This document shows, piece by piece, positions 1 to 9,688 of a stretch of DNA of 38,537 nt; the stretch's first letter is position 1; every line of letters begins with the position of its first letter. Source of the stretch: Phycisphaera sp. (GTDB taxonomy: Bacteria > Planctomycetota > Phycisphaerae > Phycisphaerales > Phycisphaeraceae); NCBI GenBank assembly GCA_028285385.1, contig JANQPR010000163.1:1-38537 (forward strand). Reading direction: 5' to 3'. Below the pieces are notes generated by a model that was not told the origin of the DNA, did not search any database, and was given only the letters and a program-made list of their open reading frames with translations. A program made the translations under genes and the position numbers.

Positions 1-811
1 CGAAGTCCTCGCGGATGCGGTCGGCGACGGCGATCGCCTCGTCGGGATCGGTGTCGGGCAGCACGAGGATGAACTCGTCGCCGCCGAAGCGCCCGGCGAT
101 GTCGTACTTCCGGCAGTTCGCCTGGATCGCCTTGGCCGCGGCGATCAGCACCCGGTCGCCCGCGGGGTGGCCGACGGCGTCGTTGAGCTGCTTGAACCCG
201 TCGAGGTCCATCATCAGCACGGCGAGGTCTTCGTCGGTGCGCAACGCCTCGGCGAACCGGCTCTCCATCGCCGCATTGAGCGACCGCCGGTTGCCCAAAC
301 CGGTCAGCGGGTCGGTCGCCGCGACCGTCTCCAGGCGATCAACCGCACGGCGCAAGGCCTCGTTCTTCTCGTTCACTTCTTCGAGCGTCTCGGCGAGCTT
401 TTCCTGTAGCACCTCGTTCTCGGCCTTGATCCGCCACAACTCGAGGTTCTTCTCGACGACCACGGGGATGCTGAACAGGTAGTCGCCGGCCTTGACGATG
501 TAGTCGTACGCGCCGTTGCGGATCGCCTGGATCGCATTGCCCAGGATGTTCTCGCCGGTGACGAACACGATCGGCAGGTCCGGCCGGCGCGACAGCAGCG
601 ATTCCATGATCTCCAGCCCCGTGCCGTCGGGCAGGTTCATGTCCGAGAGCACCAGGTCGAAGTCCCAGGGGTCGACGGCTTTGCCGTCGGCGGCGTTGGC
701 GGCGTGGGTCAGCTCGACGGCGTCGTAGAAGTCGCGCAGCGTCTCGAGGACCAGGTCCGCCGTGTCGAGGTCGTCTTCGACGATCAGGATGCGCGGGGGT
801 GCGTTCGACAT
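1..811 (-). CDS. Response regulator with GGDEF diguanylate cyclase domain (C-terminus cut by window edge)
   Basis: Reading the minus strand from ATG at 811 gives 270 codons running off the window. Residues 5-120 form a receiver domain: acidic pair E12-D13-D14 and phosphoacceptor D57 in LVLSDMNLPD. A charged, probably coiled-coil linker (about 130-170) follows, then a GGDEF domain with the intact signature RFGGDEFILVLPDTD, so the cyclase site looks active. The inferred role is phosphorylation-controlled synthesis of cyclic di-GMP. The histidine kinase ending at 975 lies upstream on the same strand and is a natural candidate partner, although 163 bp separate them. The missing end should complete the GGDEF fold. 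Confident on domains; the input signal is unknown. Confidence 0.93.
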   Translation of the reverse strand, partial: MSNAPPRILIVEDDLDTADLVLETLRDFYDAVELTHAANAADGKAVDPWDFDLVLSDMNLPDGTGLEIMESLLSRRPDLPIVFVTGENILGNAIQAIRNGAYDYIVKAGDYLFSIPVVVEKNLELWRIKAENEVLQEKLAETLEEVNEKNEALRRAVDRLETVAATDPLTGLGNRRSLNAAMESRFAEALRTDEDLAVLMMDLDGFKQLNDAVGHPAGDRVLIAAAKAIQANCRKYDIAGRFGGDEFILVLPDTDPDEAIAVADRIREDF

Positions 812-974
812 TCGGTCGGTCACAACGCGGCAATACGTTGCCGGGAGCAGTCCCCCGCGTATCTCGAACATCGACCCGACGCCGCGGTGACGTAAGCCCG
901 GTCAGATAACCGAGGGAAAGACCCCACGCGCCGACCAGAGTCGTGGGCGAACGCTACCCAACCAAACCGAGCGG

Positions 975-2621
975 TCACGCCGCGTCCGATAGCTCGCCGG
1001 CTTCCGCCTCCGCCGCGATGATCTCGCGATCACTGGGCGGGCTCACCCGGTCGACCGGCAGCGTAAAGATGAACGTGGACCCCTCGCCGAGCGTCGATTC
1101 GACGCGGAGCTCCCCGCTGTACTGCTCGACGATCGCCTTGACCGACGCGAGCCCGACGCCTCGGCCGGCCACTTCGTGCGTGCCCGAGTGCGTCGACCGC
1201 GCGAACACCTGGAACACGCTGCCCACGTCTTCCTCGGCGATGCCGCGCCCGGTGTCGGCGACGCGGAACTCCCAGACGTCCTGCCCGTTGAACGCGTCCT
1301 GGCGGAAGTCGCGGGTACGCTGCCCGGACACGGTCACCCGGCGGTCCTTCGAGTCCATCATGTACTTCACCGCGTTGTCGATCAGGTTCTGGAACACCTG
1401 ACGCAGCCGGTTCTTCTCGGCGTAGACCGTCGGCAACTCGCCCTCGATGCACAGCTCGATGCCCGCCTCTTCCAGGTCGAACGCGAGGTTGTCGGCGATG
1501 CGGTGCACCAGCTCCGACAGGTCAAACGTCTCGGGCTTCGGCTCCTTGGTGCGGAGACGCGACAGCTCGAGCAGGTCGCCGATCAGCTCGCTCTGGTGCT
1601 TGGCGTTCGCGCTGATGCGTTCGAGCTTGGAGACCGCGTCGTCGGTGAGCGCGTCGCGGTGCTTCATCAGCAGCATCTGCGTCATGCCCGAGATGTTCCG
1701 CATCGGCGCGTTCAGGTCGTGCGAGACGGCGCGGAGGAACTCGTTCTTGTCGTTCGCCTCGGCCTCGAGCTTGGTGTTGGCGTGGCGGACCTCTGCGGTG
1801 CGCTGCTTGACCAGCTGCTCCAGCCGGGCGTTGCTCTCGGACAGCTGCGTCTGCGCCTCAAACAAGGAGCGCACCATCGCGTTGAACGCCTCGCACAACT
1901 GCCCGAGGTCGTCGTGGCGCTCGACGCGTACGGGCTGCGGGACTTGGCCCCGCGACAACAGGCCCACGGCCTGGCGCAGCGGCCGCAGCGGCGCCGTCCA
2001 CCGCGCCACCGTCAGCGCGATCACCGGCACCACCAACAGGCACACCGCGCCCGCCACGCCGAACTGCAACAGGTTCAGCGTGTAGAGCATGCCCGACGCG
2101 TCCCGGTCGCGTACGACCATGGAGAGGTAGCCCTCGACCCGGGTCTTGCCGTCCTTCCCGGCGTTGACGATCGGCGTGCGGTTGACGGCGAGGTACCCCG
2201 AGGGGTGCTTCACGCCGCGCGTGCCGGTGAAAGTCGGCTCGGTCTCCTGCAACGCGTTCCACGCGTCGCCGTCGTCGACGGGACGGAACATCACGTTGCC
2301 CTTGTTGTCGTTGACCTCGATCAGCGCGATGCGGGGGTCCTCGCGCAGACGGTCGACCACGGCGCGGGCCTGGTCGGTGAACCCGTCGTCGATCCGGCCG
2401 GACAACGCGCCGGCGGCGACGTGGGCGAGTTGGTCGGTCGCCCGCACGTGCAGTTCGTTGAGGCTCCGCAGCGCCAGGAAGTTCGTCACGATCACGCACG
2501 CGAACGTCGGGACGACCACCGCGGCGACGCTCCAGACCACCAGCCGCTGTCGCAGCGTCGACCCGCGGCGCCGGCGGCGCTTGGGCGGCGGCACGGTCGG
2601 GTTGTCGAAGGGCTGGGACAT
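975..2621 (-). CDS. Membrane sensor histidine kinase (HAMP-HisKA-HATPase)
   Basis: 548 residues from ATG at 2621. A basic N-terminus leads into membrane segment 1 (about 27-49), an extracytoplasmic sensor region (about 50-183), membrane segment 2 (about 184-207), a HAMP linker (about 208-260) and a coiled coil. HisKA carries H301 in the variant box AVSHDLNAPMRNISG, typical of kinases with HDLxAP boxes. The ATPase domain has the N box (RLRQVFQNLIDNAVKYM), G1 (VADTGRGIAEEDVG) and G2 (GRGVGLASVKAIVEQ). It should autophosphorylate in response to an unknown envelope signal and pass phosphate to a receiver, plausibly the GGDEF regulator directly downstream. No Shine-Dalgarno is visible before the ATG. 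Confidence 0.95.
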   Translation of the reverse strand: MSQPFDNPTVPPPKRRRRRGSTLRQRLVVWSVAAVVVPTFACVIVTNFLALRSLNELHVRATDQLAHVAAGALSGRIDDGFTDQARAVVDRLREDPRIALIEVNDNKGNVMFRPVDDGDAWNALQETEPTFTGTRGVKHPSGYLAVNRTPIVNAGKDGKTRVEGYLSMVVRDRDASGMLYTLNLLQFGVAGAVCLLVVPVIALTVARWTAPLRPLRQAVGLLSRGQVPQPVRVERHDDLGQLCEAFNAMVRSLFEAQTQLSESNARLEQLVKQRTAEVRHANTKLEAEANDKNEFLRAVSHDLNAPMRNISGMTQMLLMKHRDALTDDAVSKLERISANAKHQSELIGDLLELSRLRTKEPKPETFDLSELVHRIADNLAFDLEEAGIELCIEGELPTVYAEKNRLRQVFQNLIDNAVKYMMDSKDRRVTVSGQRTRDFRQDAFNGQDVWEFRVADTGRGIAEEDVGSVFQVFARSTHSGTHEVAGRGVGLASVKAIVEQYSGELRVESTLGEGSTFIFTLPVDRVSPPSDREIIAAEAEAGELSDAA

Positions 2622-2724
2622 AGACTAGGTCTGCTTTGAATCGACGCGACCCCGTCCCGGGTTAAGGGCCGACCCGCGAGCGAGAGGCCGACCACGGCCC
2701 CCAACAACACGGCGACCGGAGCGG

Positions 2725-2730
2725 TAGACT
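2725..2730 (+). promoter_or_regulatory. Candidate -10 box TAGACT, 6 nt before the start at 2737
   Basis: TAGACT matches TANNNT and is followed by only six bases before the ATG. Transcription would then begin at or next to the start codon. No convincing -35 hexamer is seen, and there is no Shine-Dalgarno in the gap. Inferred leaderless promoter. Confidence 0.35.
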
Positions 2731-2736
2731 CCCGTC

Positions 2737-3384
2737 ATGCCGACCCGGCGAGACATTCTCGGACGTTGCGGAACGCCCACGCCGTGTTGGCGAGCGTGGT
2801 CGTGCTGCGTGTTTGGGATCGGTTTTGCGGTCGGCCTTCTGGGGTGCGCCACAACGGACAACGGACGCGCCGTGTTATCGGCCCCGGGACCGGCCGAGCC
2901 CGTGCCGACGTTGACCTTTGCGTCGTCCGACCGCGCCGCCGTGCTGCTGGGGGTCACCGAGATGCTGCGCGACCAGGGCTACGCCGTGGACCGGGCGGAC
3001 TACCGCTTCGGCGTCGTGACCACCGAGCCGCGGGACGTGGGCACGTTCGCCGAGCCGCTGCCGGGGCTCGCACAGCCGGGCAGCGACGGAGACCAAGCGT
3101 GGGCGGCGACGGTGGGGCACCTTCGGCGGACGGTGCGCGTGACCGCCCAGCCGATCGAAAACCGCGCCGACCGTGAGGCCTTGCGGGTGGAGGTGCAGGT
3201 CTTGCGGTACGCGGCGCCGCAGCGGCGGGTGATCAACGCGTCGCGTGGCCGGGTGTTCTCGAGTCTGTCCGCGGTGCCCGAGCCTTGGGCGGAGCGCGGG
3301 CTGCCTGGGGCGTACTGGTACCCGACGGGGCGGGACGTGGCCGAGGAGCGTCGGCTGCTCCAGGCGTTACGCTCCTCACCGTGA
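2737..3384 (+). CDS. Putative lipoprotein of unknown function
   Basis: 215 residues. The N-terminus has arginines, a hydrophobic stretch (about 19-36) and a lipobox-like LLGC at about 34-37, which suggests lipid anchoring after signal peptidase II cleavage. The mature part has no family I recognise. It contains a phrase typical of small envelope proteins (DQGYAVDRADYRFGVVTTEP) that resembles the alpha/beta repeats of outer-membrane-associated lipoproteins, but this is only an impression. It lies in front of the transketolase-like gene with a 122 bp gap, so shared transcription is possible but unproven. The long N-terminus before the lipobox is unusual. A start further downstream is unlikely because no Met or good alternative precedes the lipobox. 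Confidence 0.7.
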   Translation: MPTRRDILGRCGTPTPCWRAWSCCVFGIGFAVGLLGCATTDNGRAVLSAPGPAEPVPTLTFASSDRAAVLLGVTEMLRDQGYAVDRADYRFGVVTTEPRDVGTFAEPLPGLAQPGSDGDQAWAATVGHLRRTVRVTAQPIENRADREALRVEVQVLRYAAPQRRVINASRGRVFSSLSAVPEPWAERGLPGAYWYPTGRDVAEERRLLQALRSSP

Positions 3385-3506
3385 GCCAGACGATTGACGT
3401 GAACCTGCCGCAACGAAGCGCCACCGCCGCGCGATGACGCCTGCTTTCTCTCTCCAACGCCTTCGTTCTCTGCGAAGTAACCCGGTTGACCCGTTCGGAG
3501 CCCCGC

Positions 3507-5480
3507 ATGCCCGCCGCCGCCGACTTCCCGTTCGACCTCTCGTCCTACCGCAACGTCGCGCTCGACCCGTCGAAGCCGATGCTGACCGATCAGCAGCGTG
3601 ACGACCTGCGACACAACATCGCCCTGTGCCGGGACGTGATCACGTTCTTCACCGCCTACGCCGGGCAGCGCGGGCTGAGCGGGCACAGCGGCGGGCCGTT
3701 CGACACCGTGCCGGAGGTCTGCGTCGTCCGCGGCTTCATCGAGCACGGCAAGCAGGGCGGTTCACCAAAGGTGATGGACATCTACTGGGACGAGGCGGGC
3801 CACCGCGTCGCGACGCAGTACCTCGTCGCCGCGCTCGACGGTGCGCTGCCGGTCGAGAAGCTGTTCCATTACCGCGAGTACAACGAGCACCTGCCCGGGC
3901 ACCCCGAGCGTGGGTTTACGCCCGGCGTAAAGTTCTCCTCCGGTCGGTTGGGGCACATGTGGCCGTTCGTCAACGGCGCCGCGATGGCGCACCCGGACGA
4001 AGTGGTCTTCATGCTCGGCTCCGACGGCTCGCAGCAGGAGGGCAACGACGCCGAGGCCGCGCGACTCGCCGTCGCGCACGGCCTAAACGTCAAGCTGCTC
4101 ATCGACGACAACGACGTCACCATCGCCGGCCACCCGTCGGACTACATGCCCGGCTACGACGTCGCCAAGACCCTCGAGGGCCACGGCCTGGGCGTCACCG
4201 TCGGCGACGGCGAAGACCTCGACGAGCTATACCAACGCATGTGCACCGCGCTCCAGGTCGACGGGCCGGTCGCGCTCGTCAACAAACGCCCCATGGCCCC
4301 CGGCGTCCCGGGCGTGGAGGGCTCGATCCACGGGCACGACGTGTTCAAGACCGAAGCGGCGATCAAATACTTCGAACAACGCAGGACCAACGACGGCAAC
4401 AAGGCCATCGAACTATTGAAGTCCGCGCCCAAGGTCGACAAGAAGCCGCACTACCCCGGCAGCAGCGAAGACGTCGAGGCCAACCGCGGGCTGTTCGGCA
4501 AGGTGATGGTCGAGGTGCTCGACGGCATCGACGCCGCAAAGCGCAGGGAAACCGTCCGCGTGTTCGACTGCGACCTCGAGGGCTCGACCGGCATCAACGC
4601 CATCGGCGAGGCGTTCCCCGACCTCTACGTCAAAGCCGGGATCATGGAGCGCGGCAACTACTCCGCCGCCGCGGGCTTCGGCTACGACGCCGACAAGCAG
4701 GGCGTGTTCGCCACGTTCAGCGCGTTCCTGGAGATGTGCGTCTCCGAGATCACCATGGCCCGGTTGAACCAGTGCAACGTGCTTGCCCACTTCAGTCACG
4801 GCGGCGTCGACGACATGGCCGACAACACCTGTCACTTCGGCGTCAACCACCTCTTCGCCGACGGCGGCCTCGATTCCCACGACGGCCAAACCAAGGACAA
4901 CACGCGGCTCTACTTCCCGGGCGACCCAAACCAGTTCAGGGCCTGCGTGAAGAAGGTCTTCCACGACAAGGGGCTGCGGTTCGTCTTCTCCAACCGCTCC
5001 AAGATCCCGTACATCCTCAAGGAAGACGGCGGCAAGTTCTACGACGACACGAGCTTCACCCCCGGCAAGGACGACATCATCCGCGAGGCCGCCAAGGCCG
5101 TTGGCGGGGCGCGTCAACCGATGGGCGGATACGTCGTGTCGTATGGCTCGACGCTGCACCGTGCGCTCGGCGCGGTCGAACAACTGCGCGAGCAGCGCGT
5201 CGGCGTCGGGTTGATCTGCAAGTCCACGCTCAACGTCTACGATGAGGAAGTGATGAAGTTGCTCGTCGATGCGCCGTTCGTGCTCGTCGCCGAGGAGCTC
5301 AATGTGAAGACGGGTTTGGGCTCGCGTTTCGGCAGCGCGCTGCTGCAACGCGGCTTCCGCGGTCGGTACGACCACATCGGCACGCACCAAGAGGGCTGCG
5401 GCGGGCTCTGGCGACAGATGGGCTTCCAGGGCCTCGACCCCGAGGGCATCGCCGCCGCGGTGAAGCGGCTCGCGGGCTGA
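3507..5480 (+). CDS. Transketolase-like thiamine diphosphate enzyme
   Basis: 657 residues from ATG 3507, chosen because GGAG (3497-3500) sits 6 nt upstream; an in-frame TTG at 3486 would add seven residues. The length matches single-chain transketolases. Residues 38-300 form the ThDP pyrophosphate domain: GHSGGPF (59-65) corresponds to the GHPGG loop, GSDGSQQEGN (171-180) with DDN (200-202) to the cofactor motif. The central pyrimidine-binding domain (about 335-500) has EGSTGINAIGEAFP and the cofactor-contacting region RGNYSAAAGFGYDA. A C-terminal domain follows (about 540-657). Expected role is two-carbon ketol transfer in the pentose phosphate pathway. The ThDP motif begins SDG rather than GDG, so it may be a divergent subfamily with altered specificity. 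Confidence 0.88.
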   Translation: MPAAADFPFDLSSYRNVALDPSKPMLTDQQRDDLRHNIALCRDVITFFTAYAGQRGLSGHSGGPFDTVPEVCVVRGFIEHGKQGGSPKVMDIYWDEAGHRVATQYLVAALDGALPVEKLFHYREYNEHLPGHPERGFTPGVKFSSGRLGHMWPFVNGAAMAHPDEVVFMLGSDGSQQEGNDAEAARLAVAHGLNVKLLIDDNDVTIAGHPSDYMPGYDVAKTLEGHGLGVTVGDGEDLDELYQRMCTALQVDGPVALVNKRPMAPGVPGVEGSIHGHDVFKTEAAIKYFEQRRTNDGNKAIELLKSAPKVDKKPHYPGSSEDVEANRGLFGKVMVEVLDGIDAAKRRETVRVFDCDLEGSTGINAIGEAFPDLYVKAGIMERGNYSAAAGFGYDADKQGVFATFSAFLEMCVSEITMARLNQCNVLAHFSHGGVDDMADNTCHFGVNHLFADGGLDSHDGQTKDNTRLYFPGDPNQFRACVKKVFHDKGLRFVFSNRSKIPYILKEDGGKFYDDTSFTPGKDDIIREAAKAVGGARQPMGGYVVSYGSTLHRALGAVEQLREQRVGVGLICKSTLNVYDEEVMKLLVDAPFVLVAEELNVKTGLGSRFGSALLQRGFRGRYDHIGTHQEGCGGLWRQMGFQGLDPEGIAAAVKRLAG

Positions 5481-5504
5481 AGCGCGCTCGACGAACGGTT
5501 TGGT

Positions 5505-8051
5505 TTACGCCGCCTCGGGCACGACGCGGCGTTGCGCGGTGGCGCACGCCCGGATCAACGCCTCGGCGTCGATCGGCTTGGTGAGGTAGCCGTCGCTGCC
5601 GTTGGTCAGCGCCTTGTCGCGGTCGCCGGCCATGGCGTGCGCGGACAGCGTCAGGATCGGGCGGTTGTACCCGGTGCGGCGCAGCCGCCACGTCGCGGCG
5701 TTGCCGTCCAGCTTGGGCATCTGCACGTCCATGAGGATCACGTCGAACGGGTGGCCGTCCTTCACGGCCTGCTCGGCGGCGTCGACGGCGGCTTTGCCGT
5801 TGTCCACCGCGACGACCTCGGCTCCGGCGCGCTTGAGGTGGAACGCGATCAGGCGTTGGCTGTCCGGGCTGTCCTCGGCGAGCAGGACCCGCCGGCCGAC
5901 CAACGCGGCGCCGCGGTCGGCGTCCGGTTCGTCCTGGTGACATGGGGGCTTCGACTCGACCGTGACCGTCTCGATCTCATCGAACACCACGGCGAAGGTG
6001 CTGCCCTCGTTGACGGTCGAATCGACCTCGATGCGGCCGCCCAGCATGAACGCCAGCCGCTGAGAGATCGCCAGGCCCAGGCCGCTGCCGCCGAAGCGCC
6101 GGCTGTGCGACTCGTCTGCCTGGGTGAAGGTGTCGAAGAGCGTGTCGATCTTCTCGGGCTTGATCCCGATACCCGTGTCGGTGACGGCGAAACGCAGGCC
6201 GTAGTCGCCCTGCCGCGCAATGCGGAGCGTCACGCCGCCTTGCTCGGTGAACTTCACCGCGTTGCCGACGAGGTTGAGTAGCACCTGCCGCAGCCGCGTC
6301 GGGTCGGTCTTGACCCCGGCGGGTAGGTCGTCCTCGACCTCAACGGAGAAGGCGAGGTCCTTGCGCTTGGCGGGCCCGCCCATCAGCTCGGCGGTGTGCG
6401 CGATGAACTGGGACAGGTCCACCGGCATCGACTCGATATTCATCTTGCCCGACTCGATCCGCGACAGGTCAAGGATGTCGTTGATGATCGCCAGCAGGTG
6501 CTCGCCGTTGCGCTTGATCGTCTCGGCGTGGACGAAGCGGTCGGCCGGGTCGAGGTCGAGCTGGGTGAGCAGGTCGGCGTAGCCCAGGATCGCGGTCATC
6601 GGCGTGCGTATCTCGTGGCTCATGTTGGCCAGGAACGCGCTCTTGGACGCGCTGGCCTTCTCCGCATCATGGCGGAGTTCGATGAGCTGCTCGTACACGC
6701 GGTGGCGCTCGTCGACGTCGACCTGCACACCCGTCATCCGCCACGGCTGCCCGTCCGGCCCGCGCTCGGTCACCTGTCCGACGGAGTCGATCCACTTCCA
6801 CTTCCCCTCGGCGGTGCGGTAGCGCAGCTCGATCCGGTACGGCACGGCCGGGTCGGCGAAGTGCATCTGCAGCATCGTCTGCGCCTGGATGATGTCGCTG
6901 GGGTGGACGAGCTCTTCCCAGGTCTCGATGCGCCCCGGGAAGGCGTCGGCCTTGTAGCCGAGCATCGTGAACCACCGGTTGTCGTAGTACACCTCGCCGC
7001 TGCGGATGTCCCAGTCCCAGAGCCCGAGCTTGGCGCTGTCGAGCGCGAGCTGCAGGCGTTGCTCGGTCTTGCGGCTGACGGTGACGTTGGTGATGAACCC
7101 GTGCCAGAGCGTGCCGCCGTCGTCGGTGCGCTGCGGGACGCTCTGCCCGTAGAGCCACCGGTAGTCGCCGTCGTCCTTGCGGTAGCGGTACTCGCAGCGC
7201 CACGGGGAGAGGCGTTCGGCCGAGTCGGTGATGCTGCGGATGACGCGGTCCAGGTCGTCGGGGTGCAGCCGGTCGATCACGACGCTGGCGTCGTCCTCGA
7301 CCTGCTGCGGGGTCACGTCGTAGATGTCGCGGATGCCCTCGGAGGCGTAGGGGAAGCACGCCGTGCCGTCCGGGCGGAGCAGGTACTGGTACACGACACC
7401 GGGTAGTTGGGTGGCGATCTTGTCCAGGCGTTCGTGCGCGGCGCACGCTTCGTCGGCGGCGACCTCGGCCTTCTCGGTCTGCAGGCTGAGCGTGAGCTGC
7501 TGCTTGCGGATCGCGCGGACGGCGTCGGCCTTCTCGTCACGGGCGTCGCGGAGCTCTCGCAGCCGGACCTGCGACACCATCTGCGACGTGACTTGGTGCG
7601 CGAGTCGTTGCAGCTGCTCGACCTGAGTTTCGGTGAACGCCCGGGGTTGGGTGTCGATCACGCACAGCGTGCCCAGCGGCTGGCCCTCCGGCACAAACAG
7701 CGGCACGCCGGCGTAGGCGCGGATGTGCGGAGGCCCGGTGACCAGCGGGTTGTCGGCGAAGCGTGGGTCGGCCGTGGCGTCCGGAACAATCAACGGCTCG
7801 TCGGCGAGGATCGTGTAGCCGCAGAACGCCGCGTCGCGGTCCGTCTCGCAGGCGTCGAGCCCGTGCACGCTCTTGAACCACTGCCGGTCACGATCGACCA
7901 GACTGATCACCGCGATCGGCGACCCGGTGACGTGCGCCGCCAGCGCGGTCAGGTCGTCGTACTGCCGCTCGGGCACGGTGTCGAGCAGCCCGTAGCGTTC
8001 GAGCACGGCGAGGCGTTGTTCGTCGTCTTGGGGGCGGGGGGCCGGCGGCAT
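5505..8051 (-). CDS. Hybrid sensor histidine kinase (GAF-PAS-PAS-HisKA-HATPase-receiver)
   Basis: 848 residues from ATG at 8051; an in-frame TTG at 8078 would add nine. Domain order: GAF (about 20-155), a coiled linker, PAS (about 215-330) and PAS/PAC (about 335-455, ending [15 protein letters not shown]), HisKA with H479 in [19 protein letters not shown], ATPase with N box ([11 protein letters not shown]), G1 (VTDTGIGIK) and G2 ([13 protein letters not shown]), then a receiver with D775 in [13 protein letters not shown]. There is no membrane segment, so it should sense cytosolic or diffusible signals through GAF/PAS. The receiver allows phosphorelay, but no Hpt protein is visible nearby. It converges with the transketolase-like gene, 24 bp apart. 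Family assignment is secure; the signal is unknown. Confidence 0.94.
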   Translation of the reverse strand: MPPAPRPQDDEQRLAVLERYGLLDTVPERQYDDLTALAAHVTGSPIAVISLVDRDRQWFKSVHGLDACETDRDAAFCGYTILADEPLIVPDATADPRFADNPLVTGPPHIRAYAGVPLFVPEGQPLGTLCVIDTQPRAFTETQVEQLQRLAHQVTSQMVSQVRLRELRDARDEKADAVRAIRKQQLTLSLQTEKAEVAADEACAAHERLDKIATQLPGVVYQYLLRPDGTACFPYASEGIRDIYDVTPQQVEDDASVVIDRLHPDDLDRVIRSITDSAERLSPWRCEYRYRKDDGDYRWLYGQSVPQRTDDGGTLWHGFITNVTVSRKTEQRLQLALDSAKLGLWDWDIRSGEVYYDNRWFTMLGYKADAFPGRIETWEELVHPSDIIQAQTMLQMHFADPAVPYRIELRYRTAEGKWKWIDSVGQVTERGPDGQPWRMTGVQVDVDERHRVYEQLIELRHDAEKASASKSAFLANMSHEIRTPMTAILGYADLLTQLDLDPADRFVHAETIKRNGEHLLAIINDILDLSRIESGKMNIESMPVDLSQFIAHTAELMGGPAKRKDLAFSVEVEDDLPAGVKTDPTRLRQVLLNLVGNAVKFTEQGGVTLRIARQGDYGLRFAVTDTGIGIKPEKIDTLFDTFTQADESHSRRFGGSGLGLAISQRLAFMLGGRIEVDSTVNEGSTFAVVFDEIETVTVESKPPCHQDEPDADRGAALVGRRVLLAEDSPDSQRLIAFHLKRAGAEVVAVDNGKAAVDAAEQAVKDGHPFDVILMDVQMPKLDGNAATWRLRRTGYNRPILTLSAHAMAGDRDKALTNGSDGYLTKPIDAEALIRACATAQRRVVPEAA

Positions 8052-8166
8052 GAAGGCGATCCGATAGCGCAGCGACAACCCCCAACGTGGGAAGCATCGG
8101 GTCAGCGCACGGATGGGTTCAGTGGGGGACGCCGGAATCGGCGCCCTCGGGCCGCGGCACGTCGGC

Positions 8167-9402
8167 TCAATCGAGCAAGCCGCCCAGCACCGGCCGAAGC
8201 AGCGTCGCCCGCCAGCCGGAGGTCAGCCGGTTATCCGGACGCGGCCGGCCCTCGTCGTCGGCGCGGACCAGCTCGGTGAGTTCGCGTTTGCTCAACACCA
8301 CAGACGGGGAGATCGATCGCTGCGTGCAGTGGTCGCGGACCGCCGGCCAGAGCGCGTCGAGCCGCTCCCGTGCCGTGTCGCTCATCGGTCGGCCCGGGTG
8401 TCGGCGGGGGGGCAGCGGCCCGTCCAATGTGTCACGCACCAGCGCTGCGATGTCTTCGGCGTAACGCTCCTTCACCGGGCGCGGCACGCCCTTGCACTGC
8501 CGGACCTCTTCCGTCGACAACGGCTTGCACCGCGCGACGTCGACCAGCGCCTGGTCGTCCAGGAACGCCCGGACCGGCACGTCCTTCGCCTCGGCGTGCT
8601 CGAACCGCCAGAGCCGCAGCGCGTCGCAAACCGCCTGCTGCTTCCGACGCAGCCGACCCACGCCCCGCGCCCGCAGCTTCATGCCCAGCGGGTCCGACCG
8701 CATCGCCTCGGGCGAGACCAGCGCCGCGAGCTCGGCCTGGGCTTTGTCCGCGTGGCCGAGCGTCGTGATCTCCTTGTCCAACCGGTGTTGCAAGAGCAAC
8801 AGGTACCGAACGTCGTTCGCGGCGTAGGCGAGCTGCGTCGGCGTGAGCGGCCGGCGGTCCCACGTGCTGAACTTGTGGTCGCTGCCCAGGTCCGCTTCGC
8901 ACACTTCGTCCACGAGCCTGCTCAACGACAGCGGGTAGTCGCGCCCCGTGAACGCCGCGGCGATCTGCGTGTCGTACACCCGCCGGGCCGGCCTGCCGGT
9001 CAACCGCAGCGCCGGCTCGAGGTCCTGCTGCCCGGCGTGCACGACCTTCTGCACCGACCCGTCGGTCAGCAACTCCCAGAACGGCGTCACGTCCATCTCG
9101 GCCAACGGGTCGATCAGCGTCACCCGGTCCGCCGTCGCCACCTGGATCAGGCAGAACCGCGGGTAGAACGTCTGCTCCCCGATGAACTCGGCGTCGTACG
9201 CGAACCGGCCGGCGTCACGAAGGCGGTGCGCCAGCGACTTCATCCCCGCGTCGGTCTGCACCAACTCCGGCTCGTTGCCGGGCACCAGCGCGTGGACCAG
9301 CGCCGCGGGGGGGAGCTCGGCCTCGGCGCGGATCGCCTCGTCGGCCCGGCGGCGGTGCGGCGGGCGGTAGCTCGGCCAGGGCTTGGACGACGTCGTGGAC
9401 AT
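8167..9402 (-). CDS. rnd: Ribonuclease D (DEDDy 3'-5' exonuclease with HRDC)
   Basis: 411 residues from ATG 9402; a GTG at 9459 would add 19 poorly conserved residues, and neither start has a clear Shine-Dalgarno. The exonuclease core carries all DEDDy metal ligands: D70 and E72 in FAYDAEFIGE, D127 in VVHAGQQDLE, and Y193 with D197 in LAYAANDVRYL. One HRDC domain follows, recognisable by LWRFEHAEAKDVPVRAFLDD and the later VRQCKGVPRPVKERYAEDI. The protein should trim 3' ends of tRNA precursors and other small structured RNAs with two-metal catalysis. The length is slightly above E. coli RNase D. The Kef antiporter gene is divergently arranged beyond a 286 bp gap in which I see no gene. Confidence 0.93.
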   Translation of the reverse strand: MSTTSSKPWPSYRPPHRRRADEAIRAEAELPPAALVHALVPGNEPELVQTDAGMKSLAHRLRDAGRFAYDAEFIGEQTFYPRFCLIQVATADRVTLIDPLAEMDVTPFWELLTDGSVQKVVHAGQQDLEPALRLTGRPARRVYDTQIAAAFTGRDYPLSLSRLVDEVCEADLGSDHKFSTWDRRPLTPTQLAYAANDVRYLLLLQHRLDKEITTLGHADKAQAELAALVSPEAMRSDPLGMKLRARGVGRLRRKQQAVCDALRLWRFEHAEAKDVPVRAFLDDQALVDVARCKPLSTEEVRQCKGVPRPVKERYAEDIAALVRDTLDGPLPPRRHPGRPMSDTARERLDALWPAVRDHCTQRSISPSVVLSKRELTELVRADDEGRPRPDNRLTSGWRATLLRPVLGGLLD

Positions 9403-9688
9403 ATCAACCAGTCGGAACGACCGCGTGAACCGCGGCACAGAAACGGCGAGTGTAACCACCTTCGGTCATCGGCCCGCAATCTGGGTAAACCGGAATAACC
9501 GGGTCAGGCCCGGAGGCCACACACGCCCGCAACCCGAACGGTACATTGCCCATCGTCGCACGGGATCGGGGGAATCAGGCGACGCGCGCGAGAAAGTTTC
9601 TAACGCCGCCGCAGAGCACCGACAACGCCGTGGCCCACCGCGCGACCCGAACCAACCCCCCGCCTGACGCCCTCCCGCCGGACGCCGG

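Noticed and set aside
1176..2639. A 487-codon plus-strand frame opposite the histidine kinase
   Set aside because: Antisense to a complete HAMP-HisKA-HATPase protein; composition is not protein-like.
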